Shown piece by piece: positions 21,601 to 30,776 of a DNA stretch of 35,914 nt. The stretch is from Candidatus Glassbacteria bacterium (GTDB lineage: Bacteria; Gemmatimonadota; Glassbacteria; GWA2-58-10), in contig VRUH01000026.1 in assembly GCA_019456185.1 (NCBI GenBank), forward strand, positions 1 to 35,914. The letters are read 5' to 3'. Each line of letters starts with the position of its first letter. The first letter of the stretch is position 1. The translations under genes and the position numbers were made by a program. The notes under the pieces are model-generated. The model was not told the origin of the DNA and did not search any database. It saw nothing but the letters and a program-made list of their open reading frames with translations.

Positions 21601-24435
21601 TCACCCTTCGTTTTCCTCCATCGAGAACGTTTCTTCCTCGTCAGGATCAGGCAAGTGGTCGACAAGCCACATCCTCTGCTTGGGATCGGGCATTGCGAAC
21701 GGTACTTTAATCGGCATGCGCCCCTCGAGGCTATATCCGTTGGCCTCCAGCAACTCCTGTTTTTCCGGAGTGTACCAGGTAACCATCACGCGCTCGTCGG
21801 GCAGGACAAACGCCATTACTCCGCGGTAAGTCCCGATCCGGCCCACGTTCTCCGGGTCGGAGAAACCGGTGTCGGCGGTGCGGTCGGATAAAGTCTCGGG
21901 TACCGGCTGAAGGCCGTGCTTTTCCATGCTCTCCTGAATCTTCTGATCTTGCTCGCCCTTTTCCTTGTTCTCGGCCTCCTGCCGGCAGCGCTCCAACTCT
22001 CCTTCGGGAAGCATCTCGATCAATCGCTCGTGCTCCTCTTCCGACGGGTTGCTGAACGGCAGGTCGGTGACCCCCTCCTGCAGATGGAAGCCTGCGGTGG
22101 CCAGCATGGTCGCTTTCTCCGTCGTATGAGGAGTAACATAGTAGTTGCGGGTCGCATCGATAAAAAGGAGCATCTCGCGACGCTGGAAATAGGCGCCTAT
22201 TCGCTGCGCGCTTACTTTCTCCACCAGCCCGCTGCGCTCGATCAGCTCAGGATCCAGCTCTTTCAGTCCCTTTTGTTTTGCAATGTCCGCCGCCAGGTGG
22301 TCCTCGCGCTCGCCCTGATCCTGAGATAATTCCTGACGGCTGCGCTCCAGCTCCCCGTCAGGCAGGTTTTCCTCCAGCCATAGACGGTCCTCCTCCAGAT
22401 CGGTGCCGTGCGGGATCACAAACCGGCTGGTCGTGTACTTGTAGTTGGCCTCTTTCAGGATTTCCAGCGTGCTGACGGTACAGGGGGTCACCCAGATAAT
22501 CCCATCGGGGCCGACTATGCCCGTGAGATCGTTTTCGATGAAATAGTTACCGATCTGCTCTTCGTTCTTCACGCCCGAAGATGCGCAGCGGGCCTTGATT
22601 TCCTCGGGAAGCTTCTCAGCAATGCCGAGTTTTTCCAGTTTCTTTTTCAGGCTGTCGGACATTTCCTCCTGTTCATGTTCCGCCAGTTCCTCCCGGCAGA
22701 GGTCAAACTCGCCGTCGGGCAGGTTGGTTTCCAGCCAGGCCCGGTCTTCATCGGTCCCCGATCCATACGGCACCCGCACCATCTGCTCCGGCTGCCTGTA
22801 GCCTGCCTCGCGGAGGGCCTGTTCCTTCCAGGGGACGGTCGGGGTAACATAGAACCAGCCGTCCTCCCGCACGAAACAGGTCATCCCGATCCGTGAGCAA
22901 TAAATCCCGATCAGTTCGATATTCTGCTCGTCCGTAACCGTCGAGCGGTCGATAAGCTTGTCCGGCAGCTTGCTCAGCTTGATCTTCTCTAGAATTTTTT
23001 TCCGCCGTTTGGCTTCAAGCCGCTGCTGTTCCTCGATACGCTCCAGACGGCATTCCTCAATTTCCTCGCTCGAGAGGTGACGGCGGATGGCGTCCAGGTC
23101 CTGCTTTGTCCCGTCGGAATAGGGCACGTTGAAACCGGCGGCGGCCTGGCGGTAGTTGGCCTCTTTGAGCATTGTCTCTTTTTTTCTTGTGGATGGGGTT
23201 ACGTAGACCACGCCCAAGGGAACCACGAACCCCAGGATGTCGTTGCGGATAAAGTATTCGCCGATATAGCTGGGCTGTTTGGCGTCGGTTTGGATACAGC
23301 GGTCGGTCAGGTCGGCGGGCAGGTCCTGCAGGCCCAGCTTACGCTGGATTTTCTCCGCCTGCTCGAATTGCTTGCGCTGCAATTCGCTGCGGGTGCTGCG
23401 CTGGGCCTCTTCCCAATACTCGGGTGCGATATTTTTCTGCAGCCATGCCACGTCCTGGGGGGTCTTGAGAGAGTGCGGCACGCGGATAGAGCTGCCCATG
23501 AACTGGTAGCCGTGTTCTTTGAGCGTTTCCAGCTTTTCGCGGGTTGCCGGCGTAACATAGGTTACGCCCTCCGGATCGGTAAAGCCGAGCAGCCCGGCGT
23601 GCGACCCGCACATGCCCGTGTTGTCCGGATAGCTCTCCTCACAAGCTGCGCTGGCCTCCAGCAACTCGGCCGGAAGGTCTTTCAAGCCGAGTTTCTCGAT
23701 TTTTTTCCTGGCCCTTGCGAGATTCTCCTTTGCCCGCCACTCAGTGATCTCGGCCTGGCTGCGCTCCCATTCCTCCAGGGGAATATTGGCCGCCAGCCAT
23801 TTCGTGTTTTGCGGATCGTCGAGCGAGTACGGCACCTTGATCATCGACTCGACCCACTGGTAACCGTGCTGTTCCAGCAGTTCCTGTTTCTGTTCCGAGA
23901 ACGGCGTGACCCAGGTAAAGGCGTCTTCGTCCGTAAAGGCCAGGATTCCACGGTAGGCGGCGCAAAGGCCCGTATAGAGATAAAATTGCTGCCCGGTTCT
24001 CCCGCAGCGGGCGAGGAAGTCCTGGGGGAGGTCTTTTACGCCCCGCAGATTTACTTCGATAATCGCCGAATAAACCCTGCCCTCCAGCTTGGGCATCTTG
24101 TTTTCTTCGAGCGAACGGTGGATTTCCTGGCGGGGCATTTCCTTTTTCAGCATCCACTTGCTTTTTACCGAACCGTCCGAATACGGGACTTCTATCTGGG
24201 TACTGGGATTGCTGAAACCGCACTCCACGAGCAGGTCGATCTTGAGGCGCGTGCCGGGCGTTAAATACACCTGGCCGTCGTGGTCGACAAAAGCGAGAAT
24301 CCCACCCTTGAAACCGTACTTCAGAGCCTGGTCGGACCGGACTTCATCAAGACGGAAACTGCGCTTGAGCAATCCGGCCGGAGCCTGCCGCAGCTGCGTC
24401 TCGGCTTGTATTTTTCCGGTTGCCTCTTCAGCCAT
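21601..24435 (-). CDS. Eight-repeat cytoplasmic protein of unrecognised family
   Basis: 944 residues with no signal peptide or membrane helix. The whole chain is eight imperfect repeats of ~115 residues. Each begins with LGLKDLPAELLER, crosses G.Y....ILGFVDPDG, then YVTPxTRKKxxxLKEAGY, then VPYSDGxxxDxxWLxxNLP, and ends in a charged helical linker of E, R, K and Q. The most constant words are VTP, GY and VPYS/VPHS. Several repeats contain a Cys near the start (RC.., MCG..). The regular beta-hairpin / helix / charged-helix alternation suggests a solenoid or bead-string that binds a repetitive partner. I do not recognise the family. It is preceded by a DUF218 gene and followed by a SPOR lipoprotein gene, so a cell-envelope connection is possible, though the protein itself looks soluble. 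Confidence 0.9.
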   Translation of the reverse strand: MAEEATGKIQAETQLRQAPAGLLKRSFRLDEVRSDQALKYGFKGGILAFVDHDGQVYLTPGTRLKIDLLVECGFSNPSTQIEVPYSDGSVKSKWMLKKEMPRQEIHRSLEENKMPKLEGRVYSAIIEVNLRGVKDLPQDFLARCGRTGQQFYLYTGLCAAYRGILAFTDEDAFTWVTPFSEQKQELLEQHGYQWVESMIKVPYSLDDPQNTKWLAANIPLEEWERSQAEITEWRAKENLARARKKIEKLGLKDLPAELLEASAACEESYPDNTGMCGSHAGLLGFTDPEGVTYVTPATREKLETLKEHGYQFMGSSIRVPHSLKTPQDVAWLQKNIAPEYWEEAQRSTRSELQRKQFEQAEKIQRKLGLQDLPADLTDRCIQTDAKQPSYIGEYFIRNDILGFVVPLGVVYVTPSTRKKETMLKEANYRQAAAGFNVPYSDGTKQDLDAIRRHLSSEEIEECRLERIEEQQRLEAKRRKKILEKIKLSKLPDKLIDRSTVTDEQNIELIGIYCSRIGMTCFVREDGWFYVTPTVPWKEQALREAGYRQPEQMVRVPYGSGTDEDRAWLETNLPDGEFDLCREELAEHEQEEMSDSLKKKLEKLGIAEKLPEEIKARCASSGVKNEEQIGNYFIENDLTGIVGPDGIIWVTPCTVSTLEILKEANYKYTTSRFVIPHGTDLEEDRLWLEENLPDGELERSRQELSQDQGEREDHLAADIAKQKGLKELDPELIERSGLVEKVSAQRIGAYFQRREMLLFIDATRNYYVTPHTTEKATMLATAGFHLQEGVTDLPFSNPSEEEHERLIEMLPEGELERCRQEAENKEKGEQDQKIQESMEKHGLQPVPETLSDRTADTGFSDPENVGRIGTYRGVMAFVLPDERVMVTWYTPEKQELLEANGYSLEGRMPIKVPFAMPDPKQRMWLVDHLPDPDEEETFSMEENEG

Positions 24436-24510
24436 CGGCCGTAACCCGCCTCATTAATAAAAGTTGATCCAGAGAGTATCGAGTTCCTGCAATCCAGACG
24501 GCTTGAAAAC

Positions 24511-25137
24511 TCATCTGAAATATTTAAAACAGTAGAAACCTATTTTCAAATACTCGTTATAGACTTTGATAAACTCCCGCTCACGGGTCCACCAGCGGTT
24601 GAGATCCACTTTGTCTTCTTCCAGCGGGATGCTGCAATAGCTGATCCTGATGCCGGCGTCGTCCAGGACCCGGTCATAGGTCATTTTAACTCTTCGCATG
24701 TGCAATGGAGAACTGACAACGATAACCGAATCGAAATCGTGCCGGCGGAGAGTATTCAGAGTGGCGTGGGCGTCTTGCCAGGTCGAGGTCACGTCGCGGT
24801 TGATCAGGATCGAAGCGGGCGAGAGCCCGTAGGCCGCCGCATCGGCCAGGATACTCTCCACCGGGTCGATTGCCTCGCCGAAATAGTAGGTGGTGTCGCT
24901 GACGTTGAAAATCAGGCACTCGGCGTAGCCCTGACGGTAAAGCTTGATGGCGTAGCGCCGTCGATTGTTCTGTCCGCTCACGGCCACGATCGCGCGGCTG
25001 GCCACGAGCTGATCGTCCACCACCAGCCAGCGGCCCATGGCATCCAGCCACCAGGCGTGACTCAACAAGATAAACCCCGCGAGCGCAAGCTGGAATCCCA
25101 GCACGACGAGGCAGCAGACAACCAGCCGGCGGATCAT
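24511..25137 (-). CDS. DUF218/YdcF-ElyC-like membrane-anchored protein
   Basis: 208 residues with one N-terminal membrane helix (LVVCCLVVLGFQLALAGFIL). The rest has the DUF218 pattern: ASRAIVAVSGQNNRRRYAIKLYRQG, SPASILINRDVTSTWQDAHATL and VIVVSSPLHMRRVKMTYDRV, which gives the ..S.LHM.R. motif of SanA/ElyC/YdcF proteins linked to envelope integrity and polysaccharide precursors. GGGAG lies nine bases before the ATG. Second gene of the leftward operon. Confidence 0.85.
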   Translation of the reverse strand: MIRRLVVCCLVVLGFQLALAGFILLSHAWWLDAMGRWLVVDDQLVASRAIVAVSGQNNRRRYAIKLYRQGYAECLIFNVSDTTYYFGEAIDPVESILADAAAYGLSPASILINRDVTSTWQDAHATLNTLRRHDFDSVIVVSSPLHMRRVKMTYDRVLDDAGIRISYCSIPLEEDKVDLNRWWTREREFIKVYNEYLKIGFYCFKYFR

Positions 25138-25204
25138 TTAATATTACTCCCGGTTGTAAGATACAGCGGCGGGGATTGAGCTGAAATCTCAGGAAAAAAC
25201 CTGA

Positions 25205-26086
25205 TCAACCGGCTTCCTTTTTCAGCTTTTCGGCCATTTTCCTGACCGACGGAGCCATCTCGTGGTCCGGGGCCATCCGCAGAAACCGTTCGAGATTTTC
25301 AGCCGCCTCGGCGGGCCTGCCGTTCATCTCGCAGACGAGACCGATATAGTAGAAAAACAGCGGCTCTTCGGGCTCCAGAGCCGCGGCACGGCGAAAAGTT
25401 TTCTCCGCCGACTCGTATCGTTCGAGCTGGCTATAGGTCTGTCCGAGTCGCAGTAAAACCTGGACGTCGTTTGAATCCACCGTGATAGCCCGCTCCAGCG
25501 CGGTGCGCGCCTGGAGCGGCATGCCCTTGTCCATGTAAATCGAACCGAGCAGGCGCAGGGCGTCTGTCATGCCGGGTTTGATTTCCAGCGCTTTATTGAG
25601 GGCCATGATCGCCTCGTTCAGCCGCCCCTCGAGCATATACGAACCGCCGATCCCGAACTGGGCGTAGTAGAACTGCGGGTCGAGTGAGAGGGTCTTGCGG
25701 AACGCCGCGCGTTTTTCGTTAAGGTCGTTCGCGGTGCGGCCGTAGAGGAAATTGAACATCGGCGAATCCGGGTTCTTATCGCGCATGGTGCTGTACATCT
25801 CCACCACTTCCTCGCCCCGGCCCACGCTGCGGAAAGCGTCCATGTAGCGCAGGTGAGCTTCCAGAAACCGGGGGTCGGTATCGATCGCGGCTTTCAGCTT
25901 GTCCAGAGCCCGGTCGAACTGCTCCCTCTCGGCCAGTTCCAGCCCCTCCTCGTAGAGGCCGATCGCCCGGCGGTTGGTGCTGTGAAGTTCTTTCCCGGCG
26001 GCGACAGCGTTCAGACCCGTCCAAACGGAGATGATAAGCGCAAAGAAGAAAGCTCGCGGCAAACTGTTAATCTCGATCCGGCGCAT
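25205..26086 (-). CDS. Exported TPR protein
   Basis: 293 residues. I prefer ATG 26086 over ATG 26092 because AGAGG then has a six-base spacer. A signal peptide (RAFFFALIISVWTGLNAVAA) is followed by about six tetratricopeptide repeats from residue 45 to the end, with the usual G/Y/A spacing (ALDKLKAAIDTDPRFLEAHL; FGIGGSYMLEGRLNEAIMAL; LRLLGSIYMDKGMPLQA; LLRLGQTYSQLERYESAE). Probably a periplasmic scaffold. First gene of the 26086-18953 operon, behind the promoter at 26144-26172. Confidence 0.9.
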   Translation of the reverse strand: MRRIEINSLPRAFFFALIISVWTGLNAVAAGKELHSTNRRAIGLYEEGLELAEREQFDRALDKLKAAIDTDPRFLEAHLRYMDAFRSVGRGEEVVEMYSTMRDKNPDSPMFNFLYGRTANDLNEKRAAFRKTLSLDPQFYYAQFGIGGSYMLEGRLNEAIMALNKALEIKPGMTDALRLLGSIYMDKGMPLQARTALERAITVDSNDVQVLLRLGQTYSQLERYESAEKTFRRAAALEPEEPLFFYYIGLVCEMNGRPAEAAENLERFLRMAPDHEMAPSVRKMAEKLKKEAG

Positions 26087-26143
26087 TGACATCCTCTGCC
26101 ATGCGTTAATTCTGACACAAAACTATTAATTACAGTGTTCAAT

Positions 26144-26172
26144 ATTTTAATCATAATGCTTCAGGCAGGCAA
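26144..26172 (-). promoter_or_regulatory. Putative promoter of the TPR-repeat-QueE operon
   Basis: On the minus strand, TTGCCT (26167-26172), 17 nt, TAAAAT (26144-26149), about 55 nt before the TPR start. The -10 is good and the -35 moderate. Confidence 0.45.
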
Positions 26173-26258
26173 TAGCATCCCCCTGCTAGTAGTAATTGCT
26201 CAAATTGGACGGCGCAACGTGCCGAATCAATCAGTTTTTCTTTCCGGACGGACGCAAA

Positions 26259-27992
26259 TCAGCCGCCGAGATCACGGATAACAGAGTTGATCTTCCGCCG
26301 CTGGTCCTCGATCACCGGCATTGCACCGCAGTTGTGGATAGTACCCCCGCGATTCACCGCCTCATCCAGCAGACCCAGCAGGTCCTCGCGTCCGGCTTCA
26401 CGAGCCAGCCTGCGCGCCACGCCCAGCGCCTCGTAGTCCTGGATACCCTGCCTGATCATCTCCCAGCGCATCGAGTCCAGCGGACCGTCCGGGCCTGGCC
26501 AGACAAAGAACATGTCGCCGCTGGCCCAGGTGAACCGCGGCCTGTTCCAGACATCCTCGGGGTACAGGTTGATCGCCCAGCGCGAATAGCCATCGAACCC
26601 GTGGCGTGCCGCCAGCCAAGGCATCAGCCGGCTCTCGCGCAGGCTGCTGAACATAAACGTATTGGGATATCGGGGTCCGCAGGCGGTGTAGAACGACACG
26701 AACCTGTCGGGATCGGCTTTGAATTCCCTGACCACCGGCTCCAGTTCCGCCCAGCGGGCCGGATCGGTAAAATTCCCGATATGCAGCACCATTTCCTTGC
26801 CGCGGTTACGGTCATCGCCCGCGAAGCCGCCGGCCTGGCTGATCGGGAAATCGGGGACGGCCTCGTCCACCAGCCCGAAAATCATCCGCATGATCTCCTC
26901 CGGCTTCTCATCGAAGCCGAGGATGGAGATATCGTACCAGCCCCTGTGGATCAGGTGCTGCCTGAGCACCGGCAGGAACTTGCGCCAGCAGTCGTACCAG
27001 CGGGGGTCGCCGACATCCATCGTGATCGTGCGTGATTCGCCCGTGGTGGAGTCGAAATAGCGGATATGGGCGTCGGGGATGATCCAGGGTCCCATCACCA
27101 GCGAGTAGAGGTCGATCTTGCGGTTGATTCCGGCGTCCAGCATCAGGCCCACGTAGCGGTCGAAAATCCCGAAGTCCCAACTGAACTTATCCGCCTGGCC
27201 CAGCACGTATTCACCCGGGAATTTCCAGAGCACCATCTCATCGCTGCCCCAGCCGCGGACGCCGTGCCAGGGATCGTAGATGATATGGGTGGTAATCGAT
27301 TTGAGCCCGTGGGCCGCCAGATTTTCAGCGTAGCGCTCCAGCAGCCGCCAGTGCTCCTCGCTCCAGAGTTCCACTCCGTGGGCCGCTGCAACCGGAGTGG
27401 GGTCCTGCCACATGAACAGGTCGAAAGTCCAGTCTTTGACCGGCGGAAGCCGGGCGGGCAGGACCTCGACACGCAGAGTGAACTCGGCGATCCGCTCTCT
27501 GGCGCGGCAGCCGACCCGGACAGTTCCGCGATAGATTCCCGGCGCAGCGTCGCGGGGCAGCTCCAGGGTGAGCCAGACCGGCTGGGCCTGGTTGGCGGAG
27601 ACATCAATCGACCGGGTCTCCAGCAGGGGATCGGCGGCCCAGGACAGAGTTTCCACAACTGGCACGTACGCCCCGTAGCGGACTCGCCCGCACTCAGCAG
27701 GGATCGCGGCCACATCTCCTGTCAGGCTCCCGATCTCGGCGTGCAGCGAATCCAGATCGGTATTGGAGCGGACCGCGATCTGCGCGCTGAGTATCTCGCC
27801 GGCCAGCCCTTCCAGCTCGATCACCTTACCGGCGGTATCGGGGCGGTAGGCTGCGCGGGCCATGCGCACCTCGACCGGTACGGCCCAGGCCTCGTATGTG
27901 TGTCTCTTGCCGTGGAAATCCGGCGTCGGGCAGCAGGCGGCACCGAGTGTCACTGCAACCGCCGCAACGAGAGAAAGATACGATCGGGCCAT
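26259..27992 (-). CDS. DUF4091 (GH123-like) exported glycosidase homologue 1
   Basis: 577 residues from ATG 27992 (GGGGAG upstream). The leader ends at LGAACC (Cys 20-21), so it is perhaps a lipoprotein. An N-terminal beta-sandwich (about 35-180) precedes a TIM-barrel with DUF4091 signatures HGVELWSEEHWRLLERYAEN, FDRYVGLMLDAG and ILGFDEKPEE. The adjacent Asp 361-Glu 362 matches the Asp-Glu pair that GH123 beta-N-acetylgalactosaminidases use in substrate-assisted catalysis. The C-terminal GFDGYSRWAINLYPEDVWNR and PGPDGPLDSMRWEMIRQG are also typical. Expected role: cleavage of GalNAc-like sugars from glycoconjugates in the periplasm or at the surface. Tandem paralogue of the next gene (28168-29907). 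Confidence 0.9.
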   Translation of the reverse strand: MARSYLSLVAAVAVTLGAACCPTPDFHGKRHTYEAWAVPVEVRMARAAYRPDTAGKVIELEGLAGEILSAQIAVRSNTDLDSLHAEIGSLTGDVAAIPAECGRVRYGAYVPVVETLSWAADPLLETRSIDVSANQAQPVWLTLELPRDAAPGIYRGTVRVGCRARERIAEFTLRVEVLPARLPPVKDWTFDLFMWQDPTPVAAAHGVELWSEEHWRLLERYAENLAAHGLKSITTHIIYDPWHGVRGWGSDEMVLWKFPGEYVLGQADKFSWDFGIFDRYVGLMLDAGINRKIDLYSLVMGPWIIPDAHIRYFDSTTGESRTITMDVGDPRWYDCWRKFLPVLRQHLIHRGWYDISILGFDEKPEEIMRMIFGLVDEAVPDFPISQAGGFAGDDRNRGKEMVLHIGNFTDPARWAELEPVVREFKADPDRFVSFYTACGPRYPNTFMFSSLRESRLMPWLAARHGFDGYSRWAINLYPEDVWNRPRFTWASGDMFFVWPGPDGPLDSMRWEMIRQGIQDYEALGVARRLAREAGREDLLGLLDEAVNRGGTIHNCGAMPVIEDQRRKINSVIRDLGG

Positions 27993-28167
27993 CGCAAACT
28001 CCCCGCTGAAAGATGTATTCCAGCTAAGAATTTTCCTAAGTCTTATCCGGTGTGACCCGGGCTCTGGTGCAGAGTTCACCCCGGACGGTCCGTGGTCTCC
28101 AGGGGCATGTTTTAATTAGAGGTTGGTTCATAAGCCCTTCAATGGAAATTAGAGGTATTTCATTCGA

Positions 28168-29907
28168 TTAACCAGCGGCTGATTGCTTGCCGCCCAGCTC
28201 GCGGATCACGTCGTTGACCACGGCGCGGGCCTGTTCCACATAGGGCATCAAGCCGCATGAATCGAACATTGCGGCCCGGTTGACCGCCCGCTCCAATTTC
28301 TCCACCAGGTCATCGCGCCCGGCTTTTTCAGCCAGCTCCATGGCCATGCCCAGCGCCTCGTAGTCCTGGATCCCCTGACGCATCACTTCCCAGCGCATCG
28401 AGTCCAGCGGGCCGTTCCGGCCGGGATAGACAAAGAACATGTCGCCGCTGGGCCACTTGTAGCGGGGCTGGTTCCAGATATCCTCGGGGTAGAAATTAAC
28501 CGCCCAGCGCGTGTAGCCGTCGAACCCGAACTTCCAGGTGACCCAGCCGATAAATCTCGTTTCGCGAAGGTGGCTGAACAGGAACGTGTTAGGGTAGTGG
28601 GGCCAGCAGGCGGTGTACCAACTCACGTAACGCTCATCGGCCGCCATCTCTTTGACCAGCGGTTCGATATTCCGCCACCTGCGCTGGTCTCTGAGGTCGT
28701 CCATCGGGAAAACGATCTCATCGCCGGTCTTGTTTTCATCGCCGGGGTAGCCGCCGGAGGAAACGACCTTGAAATCGCGGGCGTGGGTTCCGATAAAACT
28801 GTAGATAATCTCCATGATCCGCTCGGGCTTCTCGTCGAACCCCAGCATGGCGATATCGAACCAGCCCTTATCCTCGAGATGTTTCCTGAGCACGGGCAGA
28901 AACGCGATCCAGATCTCTTCCCACTCCGGCTCGCCTACTTCCATCTCGACCACGCGCTGCTCGCCCACGGATAAGTCGAGGTATTGGATACTGGCGTCCA
29001 GCGTACCGCCGGGACCCTTGACCAGGGCGTACATGTCGATCTTGTCCTTGACCCCGGCCTCGATCATCAGGGCCACGTAGCGGTCGAAGATGCTGAAATC
29101 CCACTCGAATTTCCCGGCCTCGCCGGGCTTGAATTCGCCCGGATAGCTCCACTTCACCATCGAGGGGTAGGTCACGCCGGCCTGGCTGTGCCAGGGTTCC
29201 TCGACAATACTGGTCATGATCGAGTTCATCCCGTGAGCCGCGAAATTTTGCGCGTAGGCCTCCAGGATTTTCCAGTGCTGCTCGCTCCACAACTCCACGC
29301 CGTGGGTCCGTCCCACTCCGGCCGGGTCCTGCCAGATATTGAGATAAAATTTCCACTCCGGCGCGGGGGACAGCACCGCCGGCAGCACCTCGAGCCTGAC
29401 CTCGAATTCCACGGCTCCGCCGGGCGAGGCTGTGGCCGTGAATGCGCCCTCGTACATGCCGGGAGCCGCATCGGCGGGCAGGGTTATCGTGATCCAGACA
29501 GGCTGAGCGAAGTTGGCCTTGACCTCCACCGATGAGACTTCCAGCAGGGGGTCGGCGGTCATGTTCATGGACTCGTCCACCGGCACGAACCCGCCGTAGC
29601 GCACCCGGACCGCCTCGCCGGGGATAGCCGCTCCGCCGGGGCCGGTCAGTGCGCCCATCGCACCGGTAAGTTTGTCGATATCCCTGTTGCTGCGGACCAC
29701 AACCTGGCCGCTGACCACCTCCCCGGCCAGACCGGCCATTTCCAGGGTTCTGTTGTCCGGCTCACGGGTGAAACTGCCGCGGTAAACCCGGACCTCGATC
29801 GGGGCCGCCCAGCCCGTGAGAGTTGCTTTCCCGCTCTGCCCGCCAGGAGGAGCGCAGGAAACCAGGGCAATAAGGACCAAAAAGAAAAAAGTCAGTGCGC
29901 GGGACAT
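28168..29907 (-). CDS. DUF4091 (GH123-like) lipoprotein 2
   Basis: 579 residues from ATG 29907 (GGAG upstream; the longer frame adds no conserved sequence). A canonical lipobox LVSC puts the lipidated Cys at 18. Same architecture as the neighbouring paralogue, with HGVELWSEQHWKILEAYAQN, FDRYVALMIEAG and MLGFDEKPER (Asp 358-Glu 359, the GH123-type catalytic pair). About half the residues are identical to gene 1 by eye. The 175-bp gap between the two holds no other gene. Likely acts on glycans outside the cytoplasm; substrate difference from gene 1 unknown. Confidence 0.91.
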   Translation of the reverse strand: MSRALTFFFLVLIALVSCAPPGGQSGKATLTGWAAPIEVRVYRGSFTREPDNRTLEMAGLAGEVVSGQVVVRSNRDIDKLTGAMGALTGPGGAAIPGEAVRVRYGGFVPVDESMNMTADPLLEVSSVEVKANFAQPVWITITLPADAAPGMYEGAFTATASPGGAVEFEVRLEVLPAVLSPAPEWKFYLNIWQDPAGVGRTHGVELWSEQHWKILEAYAQNFAAHGMNSIMTSIVEEPWHSQAGVTYPSMVKWSYPGEFKPGEAGKFEWDFSIFDRYVALMIEAGVKDKIDMYALVKGPGGTLDASIQYLDLSVGEQRVVEMEVGEPEWEEIWIAFLPVLRKHLEDKGWFDIAMLGFDEKPERIMEIIYSFIGTHARDFKVVSSGGYPGDENKTGDEIVFPMDDLRDQRRWRNIEPLVKEMAADERYVSWYTACWPHYPNTFLFSHLRETRFIGWVTWKFGFDGYTRWAVNFYPEDIWNQPRYKWPSGDMFFVYPGRNGPLDSMRWEVMRQGIQDYEALGMAMELAEKAGRDDLVEKLERAVNRAAMFDSCGLMPYVEQARAVVNDVIRELGGKQSAAG

Positions 29908-30075
29908 GGCAGCTCCATTCGAGTCGAGTGATATTCCGAACCAGAATTGCCGAGAGAAAGCAGGGACAGGTTTGACCACCGGGACTCTCAGCGATGCTGT
30001 CTGCCCCAATATGTACCGCCCACAGAGATTTGGCAAGCCGCCAACGGTCGCCGGCCAAGGTGCCGCCGAAAAAGA

Positions 30076-30105
30076 TTGACACCCCACCCGCAGGCGGTTC
30101 ATAAT
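30076..30105 (+). promoter_or_regulatory. Promoter of the sixA-like gene
   Basis: TTGACA (30076-30081), 18 nt, CATAAT (30100-30105). The ATG at 30158 follows ~52 nt later. Confidence 0.65.
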
Positions 30106-30157
30106 ACCCTAAAAGACTCTAATCAAACCATTATTCCGCCAGCCGGGGAGTTATGCG

Positions 30158-30616
30158 ATGAAAGTTTATCTCGTCAGACACGGCCGGGCAGTGTCCCCGC
30201 AAGCTGATGCAGCCAAGCCCCTCAGCGATGAGGGCCGCAGTGAAATCGAACATGTCGCCCGTACGCTGAAAAATATGAACATCTCCGTATCCGCTGTTTA
30301 CCACAGCGGGAAACTGAGGGCCGAGGAAAGCGCGATGATCCTGGCAGCCGCCCTGGAAGCGGGCAGCGCCAAACAGACATCGGGGCTGGCGCCAAACGAC
30401 GAGCCGGAGGAATCGCTGGGGCTGATCGAGGCCAGCGAAGGGGATATCATGCTGGTGGCCCACCTTCCCCTGCTTGACCGTCTCCTGCGCGTACTGGTCA
30501 ACCCGGAGAAGGACGAGGGGCTGCCGGAGTTCGGGGCCGGGACCATGGTGGCCGTGGAGCAGGTCGGCGACAGCTGGCAGATTTTCCGCGCCCTGGGTCC
30601 GCACATGATCTGGTAA
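30158..30616 (+). CDS. sixA: SixA-like phosphohistidine phosphatase
   Basis: 152 residues, the short form typical of SixA. Histidine-phosphatase superfamily motifs are LVRHG (His 8, phospho-acceptor) at the N-terminus, the charged LSDEGRSEIEHVA, SGKLRAEESA, and a late VAHLP (His 102) in place of VGHxP. SixA dephosphorylates phosphohistidine proteins such as histidine-containing phosphotransfer domains. Divergent from the DUF4091 pair; followed by a terminator at 30647. Confidence 0.88.
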   Translation: MKVYLVRHGRAVSPQADAAKPLSDEGRSEIEHVARTLKNMNISVSAVYHSGKLRAEESAMILAAALEAGSAKQTSGLAPNDEPEESLGLIEASEGDIMLVAHLPLLDRLLRVLVNPEKDEGLPEFGAGTMVAVEQVGDSWQIFRALGPHMIW

Positions 30617-30646
30617 AGCAGGTTATAAGCAAAACTGATATCCGGC

Positions 30647-30675
30647 AAAACCCGCCGTCCGGCGGGTTTTGTTTG
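30647..30675 (+). terminator. Terminator after sixA
   Basis: AAAACCCGCC (30647-30656) and GGCGGGTTTT (30661-30670) around a 4-nt loop, then GTTTG. The stem is symmetrical and could act in both directions. Confidence 0.85.
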
Positions 30676-30776
30676 CATGGGAGGAACATTCTAACTTCCG
30701 CTCCGACTACTTTTGCCTTATATTGCTCACCCCCGACAAAGCAAAAACACTCTAAACGAAGACCAGGAGTCAGCAG

